Position numbers and translations under genes: made by a program. Below are positions 1 to 5,176 of a DNA stretch of 5,561 nucleotides, in pieces; position 1 is the first letter of the stretch, and every line of letters starts with the position of its first letter. This DNA comes from Candidatus Altarchaeales archaeon WOR_SM1_86-2 (lineage in GTDB: Archaea > Altiarchaeota > Altiarchaeia > IMC4 > MCBC01): positions 1-5,561 of the forward strand of contig MCBC01000102.1 of assembly GCA_001723855.1 (NCBI GenBank). The letters are read 5' to 3'. A model generated the notes under the pieces. The model was not told the origin of the DNA. It searched no databases and saw nothing but the letters and a program-made list of their open reading frames with translations.

Positions 1-31
1 TTGTCCCAATTCGTTCATACATCCTTTCCAT
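1..31 (-). CDS. 5' end of a leftward gene (partial, unidentified)
   Basis: Only the first ten codons are in the window, reading MERMYERIGT leftward from position 31. They are called coding because a strong Shine-Dalgarno sequence, GGAGGT (45 down to 40), sits 8 nt upstream of the ATG at 31-29. A second in-frame ATG at 37-35 is only 2 nt from that site and is therefore less likely to be used. The gene is divergent from the phosphopantothenate synthetase gene and shares the spacer 32-162 with it. The fragment is too short to identify the product. Confidence 0.5.
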   Translation of the reverse strand, partial: MERMYERIGT

Positions 32-39
32 TGCCATAT

Positions 40-45
40 ACCTCC
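40..45 (-). promoter_or_regulatory. Shine-Dalgarno site of the left-edge gene
   Basis: Read on the minus strand this is GGAGGT, a near-perfect complement to the archaeal 16S rRNA 3' end. It decides the start of the left-edge gene: 8 nt to the ATG at 31-29, against 2 nt to the ATG at 37-35. It contrasts with the central cluster and purD, whose starts show no such site. Confidence 0.6.
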
Positions 46-97
46 TTTTTTAATTATACTTTCTGATTATGTTTTAAGTTGGGGGTCATATGGCACT

Positions 98-106
98 ATT
101 TTATTA
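98..106 (+). promoter_or_regulatory. possible TATA element for the phosphopantothenate synthetase gene
   Basis: The AT-only stretch ATTTTATTA lies about 60 nt upstream of the ATG at 163. Archaeal initiation about 25 nt downstream of such a box would give a leader of roughly 35 nt containing all three 11-bp repeats. It falls inside a weak inverted repeat, GTCATA (85-90) and TATGAC (105-110). The spacer is AT-rich throughout, so this is a guess based on position; another TATA-like string lies at 114-121. Confidence 0.25.
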
Positions 107-129
107 TGACATTAACTATAAGATAGAGT

Positions 130-162
130 GGTAGTGAAAAGGTAGTGAAAAGGTAGTGAAAA
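130..162 (+). repeat. three tandem 11-bp repeats abutting a start codon
   Basis: GGTAGTGAAAA occurs three times without a mismatch at 130-140, 141-151 and 152-162, and the ATG of the next gene begins at 163. The GGTAGTGA core resembles a degenerate ribosome-binding site (GGTGA-like). The last copy is suitably placed to serve as one, so the array may offer tandem docking sites. Exact short repeats of this kind can gain or lose units by slippage, which would change the leader in 11-nt steps but not the reading frame. Confidence 0.9.
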
Positions 163-906
163 ATGAAAATTCCAGAATCCCACCCAAGATACGAGTCCTT
201 AAGGCAGAGGGAAAGAATGGTTAAAGCATTAGAAGAGGGTTATTTAGCCACCGCCGGATTAATTGCTCACGGCAGGGGGGAGGCATTTGATTATCTGGTT
301 GGAGAAAAGACCCTTGAGCCAGCAGAGATGGCCGAAAAGGTGGGGGTTGGGTTACTTTTGCTTGCAGAGCATCCCGTGATTTCAGTGAATGGGAACACTG
401 CAGCGTTGGCTGCGAAAGAAATTGTAGAGTTGTCGGGGATATTGAACGCCAAACTTGAAGTAAATCTATTCTACAGAACTTTGGAGAGGGAAATGATAAT
501 CAAGAGGGTATTGAAGGAAAATGGTGCCTCCGAGGTTCTTGGTGTTGGCAACGATGCTTCAGAGAGAATTCCGGGCCTGGATTCGGAGCGGGGAAGAGTC
601 GATCCTGGGGGAATCTGGAAAGCGGATGTTGTTCTGGTTCCGCTGGAGGACGGGGACAGAACAGAAGCGCTGGTTGAGATGGGAAAGAAGGTTATTGCGA
701 TCGATTTGAATCCCCTGTCAAGAACATCCCAGAGGGCAGATGTGACGATAGTTGATAATGTCGTGAGAGCAATTCCAAACATGGTCTCTTTTGCCGGGGA
801 AATGAAAAATATTGGCGCAAAGGAATTAAAGAATCTGATTCAGGGGTTTGATAATAAAAAAAACCTAAATGAAATGCTTGGGGCAATTTATGGGAATTTA
901 AGGTGA
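163..906 (+). CDS. 4-phosphopantoate--beta-alanine ligase (archaeal phosphopantothenate synthetase, COG1701)
   Basis: This cytosolic enzyme joins 4-phosphopantoate and beta-alanine using ATP to give 4'-phosphopantothenate. It is the archaeal replacement for the bacterial PanC/PanK order in CoA synthesis and works after pantoate kinase. The 247 residues match the usual family length. Recognisable family features are the N-terminal HPRYESLRQRE (residues 7-17), the basic EEGYLATAGLIAHGRGE stretch (24-40), VNGNTAAL (75-82), NLFYRTLERE (101-110), DSERGRVDPGGIWKAD (140-155) and IDLNPLSRTSQRAD (180-193) followed by TIVDNVVRAIPNM. I recognise these by memory of the family, not by alignment. The ATG at 163 directly follows the 11-bp repeat array, and the conserved N-terminus begins at residue 7, so the start is secure. 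No pantoate kinase gene is visible in the window. The gene appears monocistronic: 169 bp separate it from the next gene. Confidence 0.93.
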   Translation: MKIPESHPRYESLRQRERMVKALEEGYLATAGLIAHGRGEAFDYLVGEKTLEPAEMAEKVGVGLLLLAEHPVISVNGNTAALAAKEIVELSGILNAKLEVNLFYRTLEREMIIKRVLKENGASEVLGVGNDASERIPGLDSERGRVDPGGIWKADVVLVPLEDGDRTEALVEMGKKVIAIDLNPLSRTSQRADVTIVDNVVRAIPNMVSFAGEMKNIGAKELKNLIQGFDNKKNLNEMLGAIYGNLR

Positions 907-946
907 ACTGCCTGCACCCGCTTAAAACAGGTTAAGATAACCAAAT

Positions 947-965
947 CTTTTTTGAAACAAAAAAG
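947..965. promoter_or_regulatory. 19-bp palindrome, copy 1 (operator-like)
   Basis: CTTTTTTGAAACAAAAAAG is a perfect hyphenated palindrome: 8-bp arms at 947-954 and 958-965 around AAA. It matches the palindrome at 999-1017 at 16 of 19 positions and shares four flanking bases (AAAT) on its left. The centres (956 and 1008) are 52 bp apart, close to five turns of B-DNA. The T6 run (948-953), about 40 nt past the preceding stop codon, could also help end transcription of the upstream gene. The sequence match to copy 2 argues that protein binding is the main role. Confidence 0.6.
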
Positions 966-998
966 GAATTGTTGATTTTTCCCAAAATTGTTAAAAAT

Positions 999-1017
999 CT
1001 TTTCTGAATCAGAAAAG
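999..1017. promoter_or_regulatory. 19-bp palindrome, copy 2 (operator-like)
   Basis: CTTTTCTGAATCAGAAAAG has perfect 9-bp arms (999-1007 and 1009-1017) about a single central A. Relative to copy 1, the sixth base changes T to C and its palindromic partner changes A to G, so the symmetry is kept. The only other difference is near the centre. It ends about 15 bp before the TATA-like element of the ATPase gene. That is a typical place for a dimeric archaeal activator, or for a repressor that blocks TBP/TFB access. Confidence 0.65.
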
Positions 1018-1031
1018 TAAATCGATGTGCT

Positions 1032-1046
1032 GAAAATATATTTTTA
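1032..1046 (+). promoter_or_regulatory. TATA/BRE-like promoter of the ATPase cluster
   Basis: GAAAATATATTTTTA combines a purine-rich BRE-like start with an AT-only TATA-like core. Initiation about 25 nt downstream would fall near 1062-1066, giving a leader of roughly 10-14 nt with no Shine-Dalgarno sequence before the ATG at 1076. A second TATA-like string (1061-1068) is too close to the start codon to be the core promoter. Confidence 0.5.
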
Positions 1047-1075
1047 TTCTTTTATGTTTAGTATATAAGTAAAAC

Positions 1076-1813
1076 ATGGACGATTCTGGCCTCCTTCCGG
1101 TGAGAGTTTCAACTTTTGACGAATTGATTGAACGGGGAGGGATAGAAAGGGGAAGCACCATCCTAATCTCAGGGTCGTGCGGAGCCGGCAAGTCAATATT
1201 TGCCATGCAGTCGGCGTATTACGGTGCGTTAGCAGGTGAAAAAGTTTATTATATAACATTTGAAGAAACCCCGGGGAAGATTAAAACGCATATGAAAACA
1301 AATTTTGGCTGGAACGTAAATGCGGTTGAGCATGAAAAAAAACTGGTTCTGGAAAGCGCCGACCCCTTTAAAATATCGATGGCTATTAACGCCGAAGATG
1401 AGATGTGGAGGATGAAGGGACTGCTCTTCCATGTTGATGTGATGGACCGCGCCATACCCTCAAAGGTGGACCGGATTGTGATCGACTCACTTTCTGCACT
1501 CTCCGCAGCATTCATAGATAAAGATAAATACAGGTTATATCTTAAAATCTTATTCGACTCCCTGAACCGCAAAAATTCCGTTAACTTTGTGATAATCGAA
1601 TCAAGGCAGGATTTAGGTTTCCACAGCGAGGCGAACATTGCAGAGTTTCTATCTGACGGGGTTATAGTTTTGTATAATATTAGAAAAGACCAGGTAAGGG
1701 AAAGAGCACTCGAAATATTGAAATTGAGATGCTCCAGTCATGTAATGGAAACAATACCGTTCAAAATCACATATAAGGGAATAGAGATATTCCCGCAGGA
1801 AAGAGTATTTTAA
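1076..1813 (+). CDS. single-domain KaiC/RAD55-like RecA-superfamily ATPase
   Basis: A 245-residue protein with one complete KaiC-type domain. In order: a KaiC-style lead-in TFDELIERGGIERG (13-26), Walker A GSCGAGKS (33-40), YITFEE with the paired catalytic-type glutamates E63-E64, Walker B RIVIDSLSAL (133-142, D137), FLSDGVIVL (191-199), and the C-terminal signature R..LEILKLR (210-218, K216 and R218) leading into PFKITYKGIEIFP (228-240). In KaiC the lysine and arginine of the KMR motif reach the ATP of the neighbouring subunit, so ATP-dependent oligomerisation is expected. The glycine that usually follows KMR is cysteine here (C219). There is only one KaiC domain, so it is not a clock KaiC, and no DNA-binding or transmembrane part is visible. 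It is the first gene of a five-gene co-directional cluster and lies 23 nt before the first P-loop-less paralogue. The target is unknown; regulatory or signalling use is inferred from the family. Confidence 0.85.
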   Translation: MDDSGLLPVRVSTFDELIERGGIERGSTILISGSCGAGKSIFAMQSAYYGALAGEKVYYITFEETPGKIKTHMKTNFGWNVNAVEHEKKLVLESADPFKISMAINAEDEMWRMKGLLFHVDVMDRAIPSKVDRIVIDSLSALSAAFIDKDKYRLYLKILFDSLNRKNSVNFVIIESRQDLGFHSEANIAEFLSDGVIVLYNIRKDQVRERALEILKLRCSSHVMETIPFKITYKGIEIFPQERVF

Positions 1814-2702
1814 AGTTTTAAAGTTTTATCAAAAAGATGGATTTAAAAAAGGAGTTGAGTGGTTTACCGGAATCCGGGATAGTTCTGATTACAAGTCCGG
1901 CAGAGGAGATAACTAAAACCAATATGGATATCCTTAGAATCATAACAGGGGGCGGAATCAGGGGGGTGTATATAACCGTTAATCACCCATACAAAACTCT
2001 TATAAAACATCTGGAAAGGAATGGTATTGACCCCGATAATTTCTTCTTCATAGACTGCATAACCAAAACTGCCGGAGGCAGAGCAGAAAGGGCTGATAAT
2101 TGTTTATTTATAGCATCTCCGAATAGTTTAACCGAGTTGGGGATAGCACTCACCCAGGCAATCCAGATGATACCGGGGGATGAGAAATTCATATTCATGG
2201 ACACCCTGAGTACATTATTGATTTATAATTCCGCGGGGACGACCGCAAAGTTCTCACATTTCCTGATCACCAGGATAAAACTTTTGGGTTTAAAAGGCAT
2301 TTTCATGTCTGTTGAGAATGAGTTAGATGAGCGATTATTATCACAAATAGAGCAATTTTGCGATAAATGCATCCACATAAGTTAAAAAAAATGGAAAATT
2401 ATGTCATAGCAGCCGCTGCATCGCTGGCGATAATGGTACTGGCGATAATGTCGATTGCCCTATCTTACGGGAGATTTGCTCAAGGTGAGTTTAAAACAGT
2501 TCTGGGGTGGATATTGATCGCGCTTTACATCCTCATTATTCCATATGCCTGCCTCGTTGTCAGGGATGCTGGACTGCTCCACGGGTTTGAATTGGAAATC
2601 AGTTGTCTTATTTATCTGGGTATGATGGTCGTAGCGCTCTTGCTTGTCAGAGCGGCATGGAATTTATACAAATTCTCAAAAGTTTTTGGTTTTAAGGACT
2701 TG
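1744..2702 (+). repeat. tandem duplication, unit 1
   Basis: This unit runs from the last part of the ATPase gene through the first P-loop-less paralogue into the first small membrane gene. It corresponds to 2740-3714, with gene order, the spacer similarity before the 182-residue gene and protein identity all preserved. Homology to unit 2 ends after residue 104 of the membrane protein. Confidence 0.8.
1837..2385 (+). CDS. P-loop-less KaiC-like protein, copy 1
   Basis: This 182-residue protein follows the KaiC/RecA strand order but lacks a nucleotide-binding loop. GIVLITSPAEEITKTN (14-29) stands where an active relative has the Walker A motif and contains no GxxxxGK[ST]. GVYITVNHPYKTLIKHL (43-59) takes the place of the segment carrying the catalytic glutamates. 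KFIFMDTLSTL (117-127) is a Walker B-like strand with D122. FCDKCIHI (174-181) corresponds to the DGVIVL strand of the upstream ATPase. The protein stops there, so the C-terminal KxR finger that contacts a neighbour's ATP is also absent. Both ATP-handling ends are thus missing and the core remains. It is 123/182 identical (68%, no gaps) to the protein at 2842-3390, including all four cysteines (74, 89, 175, 178). The start has no Shine-Dalgarno site. A pseudo-ATPase partner or regulator of the upstream ATPase is my inference. Confidence 0.8.
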   Translation: MDLKKELSGLPESGIVLITSPAEEITKTNMDILRIITGGGIRGVYITVNHPYKTLIKHLERNGIDPDNFFFIDCITKTAGGRAERADNCLFIASPNSLTELGIALTQAIQMIPGDEKFIFMDTLSTLLIYNSAGTTAKFSHFLITRIKLLGLKGIFMSVENELDERLLSQIEQFCDKCIHIS

Positions 2703-2744
2703 CGAGGAAAGTTTGGGGGGAAATCCCAGGGAAAAACAAAATAG
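2391..2744 (+). CDS. small three-helix membrane protein, copy 1
   Basis: Function not recognised. The 117 residues form three hydrophobic segments at about 4-26, 37-57 and 70-92, followed by a lysine-rich tail (94-117). By the positive-inside rule the tail and the first loop (SYGRFAQGEFK) would be cytoplasmic, and the second loop (VRDAGLL, 57-63, plus acidic residues) external. I use the ATG at 2391 because the paralogue at 3403-3771 begins with the equivalent methionine. The in-frame ATG at 2367 would add eight residues overlapping the preceding gene. The gap from that gene is only 5 nt, so the pair is probably cotranscribed. It is 69/104 identical (66%, no gaps) to the second copy up to KDL; the tails then diverge, which marks a duplication breakpoint. 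It could anchor the P-loop-less protein at the membrane, but that rests on gene order alone. Confidence 0.8.
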   Translation: MENYVIAAAASLAIMVLAIMSIALSYGRFAQGEFKTVLGWILIALYILIIPYACLVVRDAGLLHGFELEISCLIYLGMMVVALLLVRAAWNLYKFSKVFGFKDLRGKFGGKSQGKTK

Positions 2745-2812
2745 GAAATAGATCCCGTTTCAAAATCGCAGGTAAAGGAACGGAAATATTTCCAGTAAAG
2801 GATATTTTAATA
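2740..2812 (+). pseudogene. frameshifted remnant of the 3' end of the KaiC-like ATPase gene
   Basis: The spacer between the two units resembles the last 70 bases of the ATPase gene (1744-1813). In the frame starting at 2762 it reads KIAGKGTEIFPVKDIL, against KITYKGIEIFPQERVF at the end of the ATPase. The preceding CCGTTT/CCGTTC and GGAAA words also align. Small insertions, such as an extra T at 2758-2760, break the frame, and the stop codon of the preceding membrane gene closes it off. It is therefore not translated as part of a gene and is a scar of the duplication. I aligned it by eye at roughly 70% identity over the clearest 50 bases. Confidence 0.75.
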
Positions 2813-2841
2813 AAAAAACATATAGTTTTAGTATAATCAAA

Positions 2842-3390
2842 ATGGATTTAGAAAAAGAGTTAAGTGATTTACCCGCACCTTCCATTGTCTTTATTATAAG
2901 TCCTCCGGAGGATATCGGTAAAGTCAATATGGAAATCCTTAAGAGCATAACGGCGAAGGGGTGGGTGGGGTTGTATATAACCATCAACCAGCCGTACCAG
3001 AACATGGTGAAGATCATGGAGAGGAATAAAATTGATATAAACAGGTTCTTTTTCATAGACTGCATAACCAAGACCGCTGAGGGCAAAGCCGAGAGAGAAA
3101 AGAACTGCCTGTTTATATCCTCCCCCTATAATTTACCGGAACTTGGGCTGGCATTCACCCAGGCGATCCAGGCGATGCCTGAAGGCAATAGGTTCATATT
3201 CATGGACGCATTAAGCACCCTATTAATCTATAATTCCGCGGGAACGACCGCAAAGTTCGCGCATTTCCTGATGACCAAGATAAAACTTCTGGGTTTAAAC
3301 GGCGTTTTCATGTCCGTTGAGGAGGGATTGGACAAACAGCTGCTGTCCCAGATAGAGCAGTTCTGCGATAAATGCATTCATTATAAATAA
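2842..3390 (+). CDS. P-loop-less KaiC-like protein, copy 2
   Basis: Another 182-residue protein, collinear without gaps with the one at 1837-2385. Its Walker A position reads SIVFIISPPEDIGKVN (14-29), again without GxxxxGK[ST]. The Walker B-like strand is RFIFMDALSTL (117-127, D122), and the end is FCDKCIHYK (174-182). The best conserved blocks between copies are FFFIDCITKTA (69-79), LSTLLIYNSAGTTAKF (124-139) and LLSQIEQFCDKCIH (167-180). These probably mark the functional surface or core. Most divergence is in residues 12-68, the part that replaces the ATP-binding region. The upstream spacer 2745-2841 holds the ATPase-gene remnant and an AT-rich stretch that could be a weak internal promoter; no Shine-Dalgarno site is seen. 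The divergence could mean that the copies serve different partners. The family is otherwise unnamed to me. Confidence 0.8.
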   Translation: MDLEKELSDLPAPSIVFIISPPEDIGKVNMEILKSITAKGWVGLYITINQPYQNMVKIMERNKIDINRFFFIDCITKTAEGKAEREKNCLFISSPYNLPELGLAFTQAIQAMPEGNRFIFMDALSTLLIYNSAGTTAKFAHFLMTKIKLLGLNGVFMSVEEGLDKQLLSQIEQFCDKCIHYK

Positions 3391-3402
3391 AACACATGAA
3401 AA

Positions 3403-3771
3403 ATGGACGAGTATATAATAGCGGCTATTGCATCACTGGCAATAATGGTGCTGTCGATGATGTCGATTGCCTGGTCTTACAGAAAATTCTATCCAGGGGA
3501 AATAAAAACGGTTTTAGGGTGGGTGTTGATTGTGCTTTACGTGCTCTCTATCCCATACATCGGGTTTATCGTCAGAGACGCAGGGCTGCTCCCCCAGTTC
3601 GAAAGGGAAATCAACTACTTTATTTATTTCAGTACGATGGTCGCGGCACTTTTACTTGCCAGAGCATCCTGGAACCTGTACAAATTCACAAAGATTTTTA
3701 GTTTTAAGGATCTTGAGACAAGTATGCGCGAGAAGACCTCGCAAATAAAAAGTCGAGAAAATAAAAAATAG
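3403..3771 (+). CDS. small three-helix membrane protein, copy 2
   Basis: A 122-residue paralogue of the protein at 2391-2744, with hydrophobic segments at about 4-26, 37-57 and 72-93. Features kept in both copies are ASLAIMVL (10-17), KTVLGW (35-40), VRDAGLL (57-63) and WNLYKF (90-95). The charged external-loop motif VRDAGLL is the most obvious candidate for a functional site. The tail after residue 104 is rich in lysine, arginine and glutamate (SMREKTSQIKSRENKK) and unlike copy 1. It starts 12 nt after the P-loop-less gene. An out-of-frame ATG at 3396 begins a different reading frame that I take to be a shadow. Function unknown; the repeated pairing with the P-loop-less KaiC-like protein suggests that the two proteins act together. 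Confidence 0.8.
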   Translation: MDEYIIAAIASLAIMVLSMMSIAWSYRKFYPGEIKTVLGWVLIVLYVLSIPYIGFIVRDAGLLPQFEREINYFIYFSTMVAALLLARASWNLYKFTKIFSFKDLETSMREKTSQIKSRENKK

Positions 3772-3805
3772 TTCCGATCTCAATGTTTTATGTCCCGGTT
3801 TTGAT

Positions 3806-3826
3806 TCTTTTTTTTCTTTGTTTTTT
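3806..3826 (+). terminator. poly-T terminator after the ATPase cluster
   Basis: A T8 run (3808-3815), then CTTTG and a T6 run (3821-3826), lie in the 69-bp gap after the second membrane gene. Runs of T without a needed hairpin are the usual archaeal termination signal, so the cluster transcript probably ends here and purD is probably transcribed separately. The purD start has no Shine-Dalgarno site, only AATTAAAAA before its ATG. Confidence 0.55.
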
Positions 3827-3840
3827 AATAAAATTAAAAA

Positions 3841-5163
3841 ATGAAAATCTTATTGGTCGGAAACGGGGCAAGAGAGCACGCGATTGCCGAGGCTGTGGCA
3901 AGGAGCCCGCAAAAACCCGGTTTGTATGCTTTTATGACCGCTAAAAATCCCGGGATTTCAAGGCTATCTGAAAAAACCGGGATCGGCGACATCTGTAACC
4001 CCCGGGATGTTCTGGAGTTCGCAGGGGAAACGGGTATTGATATTGCAGTTATTGGTCCTGAAGCGCCGCTGGATGCGGGAGTGGTGGACGAACTTGAAGA
4101 CGATGGGATCCCATGCGTTGGTCCGAGAAGAAATGCCGCAAAACTTGAAACCGATAAATCTTTTGCTCGCAGGTTGATGGGAAAGTACGGCATAGAGGGA
4201 ACGCCTAAATTTGGGATTTTCAGTGATGCTGATGAAGCAGCCGGGTTTTTTAAAGAATCGAATGATGAGTGGGTCATAAAGCCCGTGGGGCTTACAGGCG
4301 GCAAGGGAGTTAAAGTTATGGGCGAGCATCTGAACACGCCGGATGATGCGGAAGGATATGTCAGGGAAGTGCTGGGTAAAGATAATGAAGTCGTGATCGA
4401 AGAGAAGTTGATTGGCGAGGAGTTCACCATCCAGGCGTTTGTTGACGGCACCACAGTTCTCGGATCGCCTATGGTCCAGGATCATAAACGGGCTTATGAG
4501 GGTGATGTCGGTCCAAATACGGGAGGAATGGGATCGTATTCCGACAGGGGGTATATCCTGCCGTTTCTGACTCAAGACGACTACGATCAGGGAATCGGGA
4601 TAATGCAGAGTGTCGTGGATGCCGTGAGGAAGGAAACATCCACCGCTTACAAGGGCTTTTTGTACGGGCAGTTTATAGCCACTTCCAGGGGCCTGTATGT
4701 GGTGGAGTTCAACGCCCGTTTTGGAGACCCTGAGGCGATGAACGTTCTTCCCCTGCTGAGGAGCGATTTTGTTGATATCTGCACCAGGGTCGCGGACGGA
4801 ACACTAAACGAATTGGATGGTTTAAAATTCGAACCCAAAGCGACTGTCTGCAAATACATGGTGCCCGAGGGTTACCCCGAGCAGCCAAAATCAAATGTTA
4901 AGGTTGACGTTGACGAGGATAAAATAAAGGAACTTGGGGGGCGGGTTTATTATGCCTCGGTCAGTGAAGAGGAAGGAACCATTTACACGTCCTCCAGCAG
5001 AGCAATAGCTGTCGTTGGAGCGGCAGATTCAATTTATGAAGCGGAAAAAATTGCCGAGGGTTCAATGGAGTATATACACGGGGAGTTGTTTCACAGGAAA
5101 GATATCGGCACAAGAGAGCTGATCAAAAAGCGTATAGAGCACATGAAATCCATAAGAAAGTAG
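3841..5163 (+). CDS. purD: phosphoribosylamine--glycine ligase (GAR synthetase)
   Basis: PurD catalyses the second step of purine synthesis: phosphoribosylamine + glycine + ATP give glycinamide ribonucleotide, ADP and phosphate, in the cytosol. The 440 residues are close to the usual length (about 420-440) for the stand-alone enzyme. Seen in order: the N-domain GNGAREHAIA (7-16); VIGPEAPLDAG (70-80); an ATP-grasp glycine-rich loop KPVGLTGGKGVKV (147-159); QDHKRAYEGDVGPNTGGMGSY (213-233); YGQFIA (275-280); the metal-binding EFNARFGDPEA (289-299), with E289 and N291; and a C-terminal domain from about 330. The ATG at 3841 starts directly with the first strand of the N-domain, so the start is firm. 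All expected motifs are present and there is no sign of damage. It stands alone between the poly-T stretch and a convergent membrane gene, with no other pur gene in view. Confidence 0.97.
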   Translation: MKILLVGNGAREHAIAEAVARSPQKPGLYAFMTAKNPGISRLSEKTGIGDICNPRDVLEFAGETGIDIAVIGPEAPLDAGVVDELEDDGIPCVGPRRNAAKLETDKSFARRLMGKYGIEGTPKFGIFSDADEAAGFFKESNDEWVIKPVGLTGGKGVKVMGEHLNTPDDAEGYVREVLGKDNEVVIEEKLIGEEFTIQAFVDGTTVLGSPMVQDHKRAYEGDVGPNTGGMGSYSDRGYILPFLTQDDYDQGIGIMQSVVDAVRKETSTAYKGFLYGQFIATSRGLYVVEFNARFGDPEAMNVLPLLRSDFVDICTRVADGTLNELDGLKFEPKATVCKYMVPEGYPEQPKSNVKVDVDEDKIKELGGRVYYASVSEEEGTIYTSSSRAIAVVGAADSIYEAEKIAEGSMEYIHGELFHRKDIGTRELIKKRIEHMKSIRK

Positions 5164-5176
5164 AAATTTACATATT

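Larger units (their letters stand above)
2740..3714 (+). repeat. tandem duplication, unit 2
   Basis: The second unit runs from the ATPase-gene remnant through the second P-loop-less gene to residue 104 of the second membrane gene. Protein identity to unit 1 is about 66-68%, so the duplication is old or has diverged fast. Both copies of both genes are intact, which suggests that both are selected. Confidence 0.8.

Noticed and set aside
85..110. Inverted repeat GTCATA-N14-TATGAC in the first spacer
   Set aside because: Six-base arms with a 14-base gap are expected by chance in an AT-rich spacer of this size, and there is no second copy.
1812..1827. Short direct repeat AAAGTTTT x2 after the ATPase stop codon
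   Set aside because: Low-complexity AT sequence; too short and simple to interpret.
2367..2390. Upstream in-frame ATG giving the first membrane protein eight extra residues
   Set aside because: It would overlap the preceding gene by 19 bp, and the paralogue at 3403 starts at the residue matching the ATG at 2391.
3396..3701. Open frame of 101 codons overlapping the second membrane gene
   Set aside because: It is out of frame with the conserved membrane protein, gives an arginine/cysteine-rich composition, and has no counterpart in the first duplicated unit.
3772..3840. Possible second ATPase-gene remnant after the second unit
   Set aside because: The gap contains no match to the PFKI..KG.EIFP coding segment; it is mainly T-runs.
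3834..4575. Long minus-strand open frames opposite purD
   Set aside because: Low-complexity serine/proline-rich translations that are antisense shadows of a clear purD gene.
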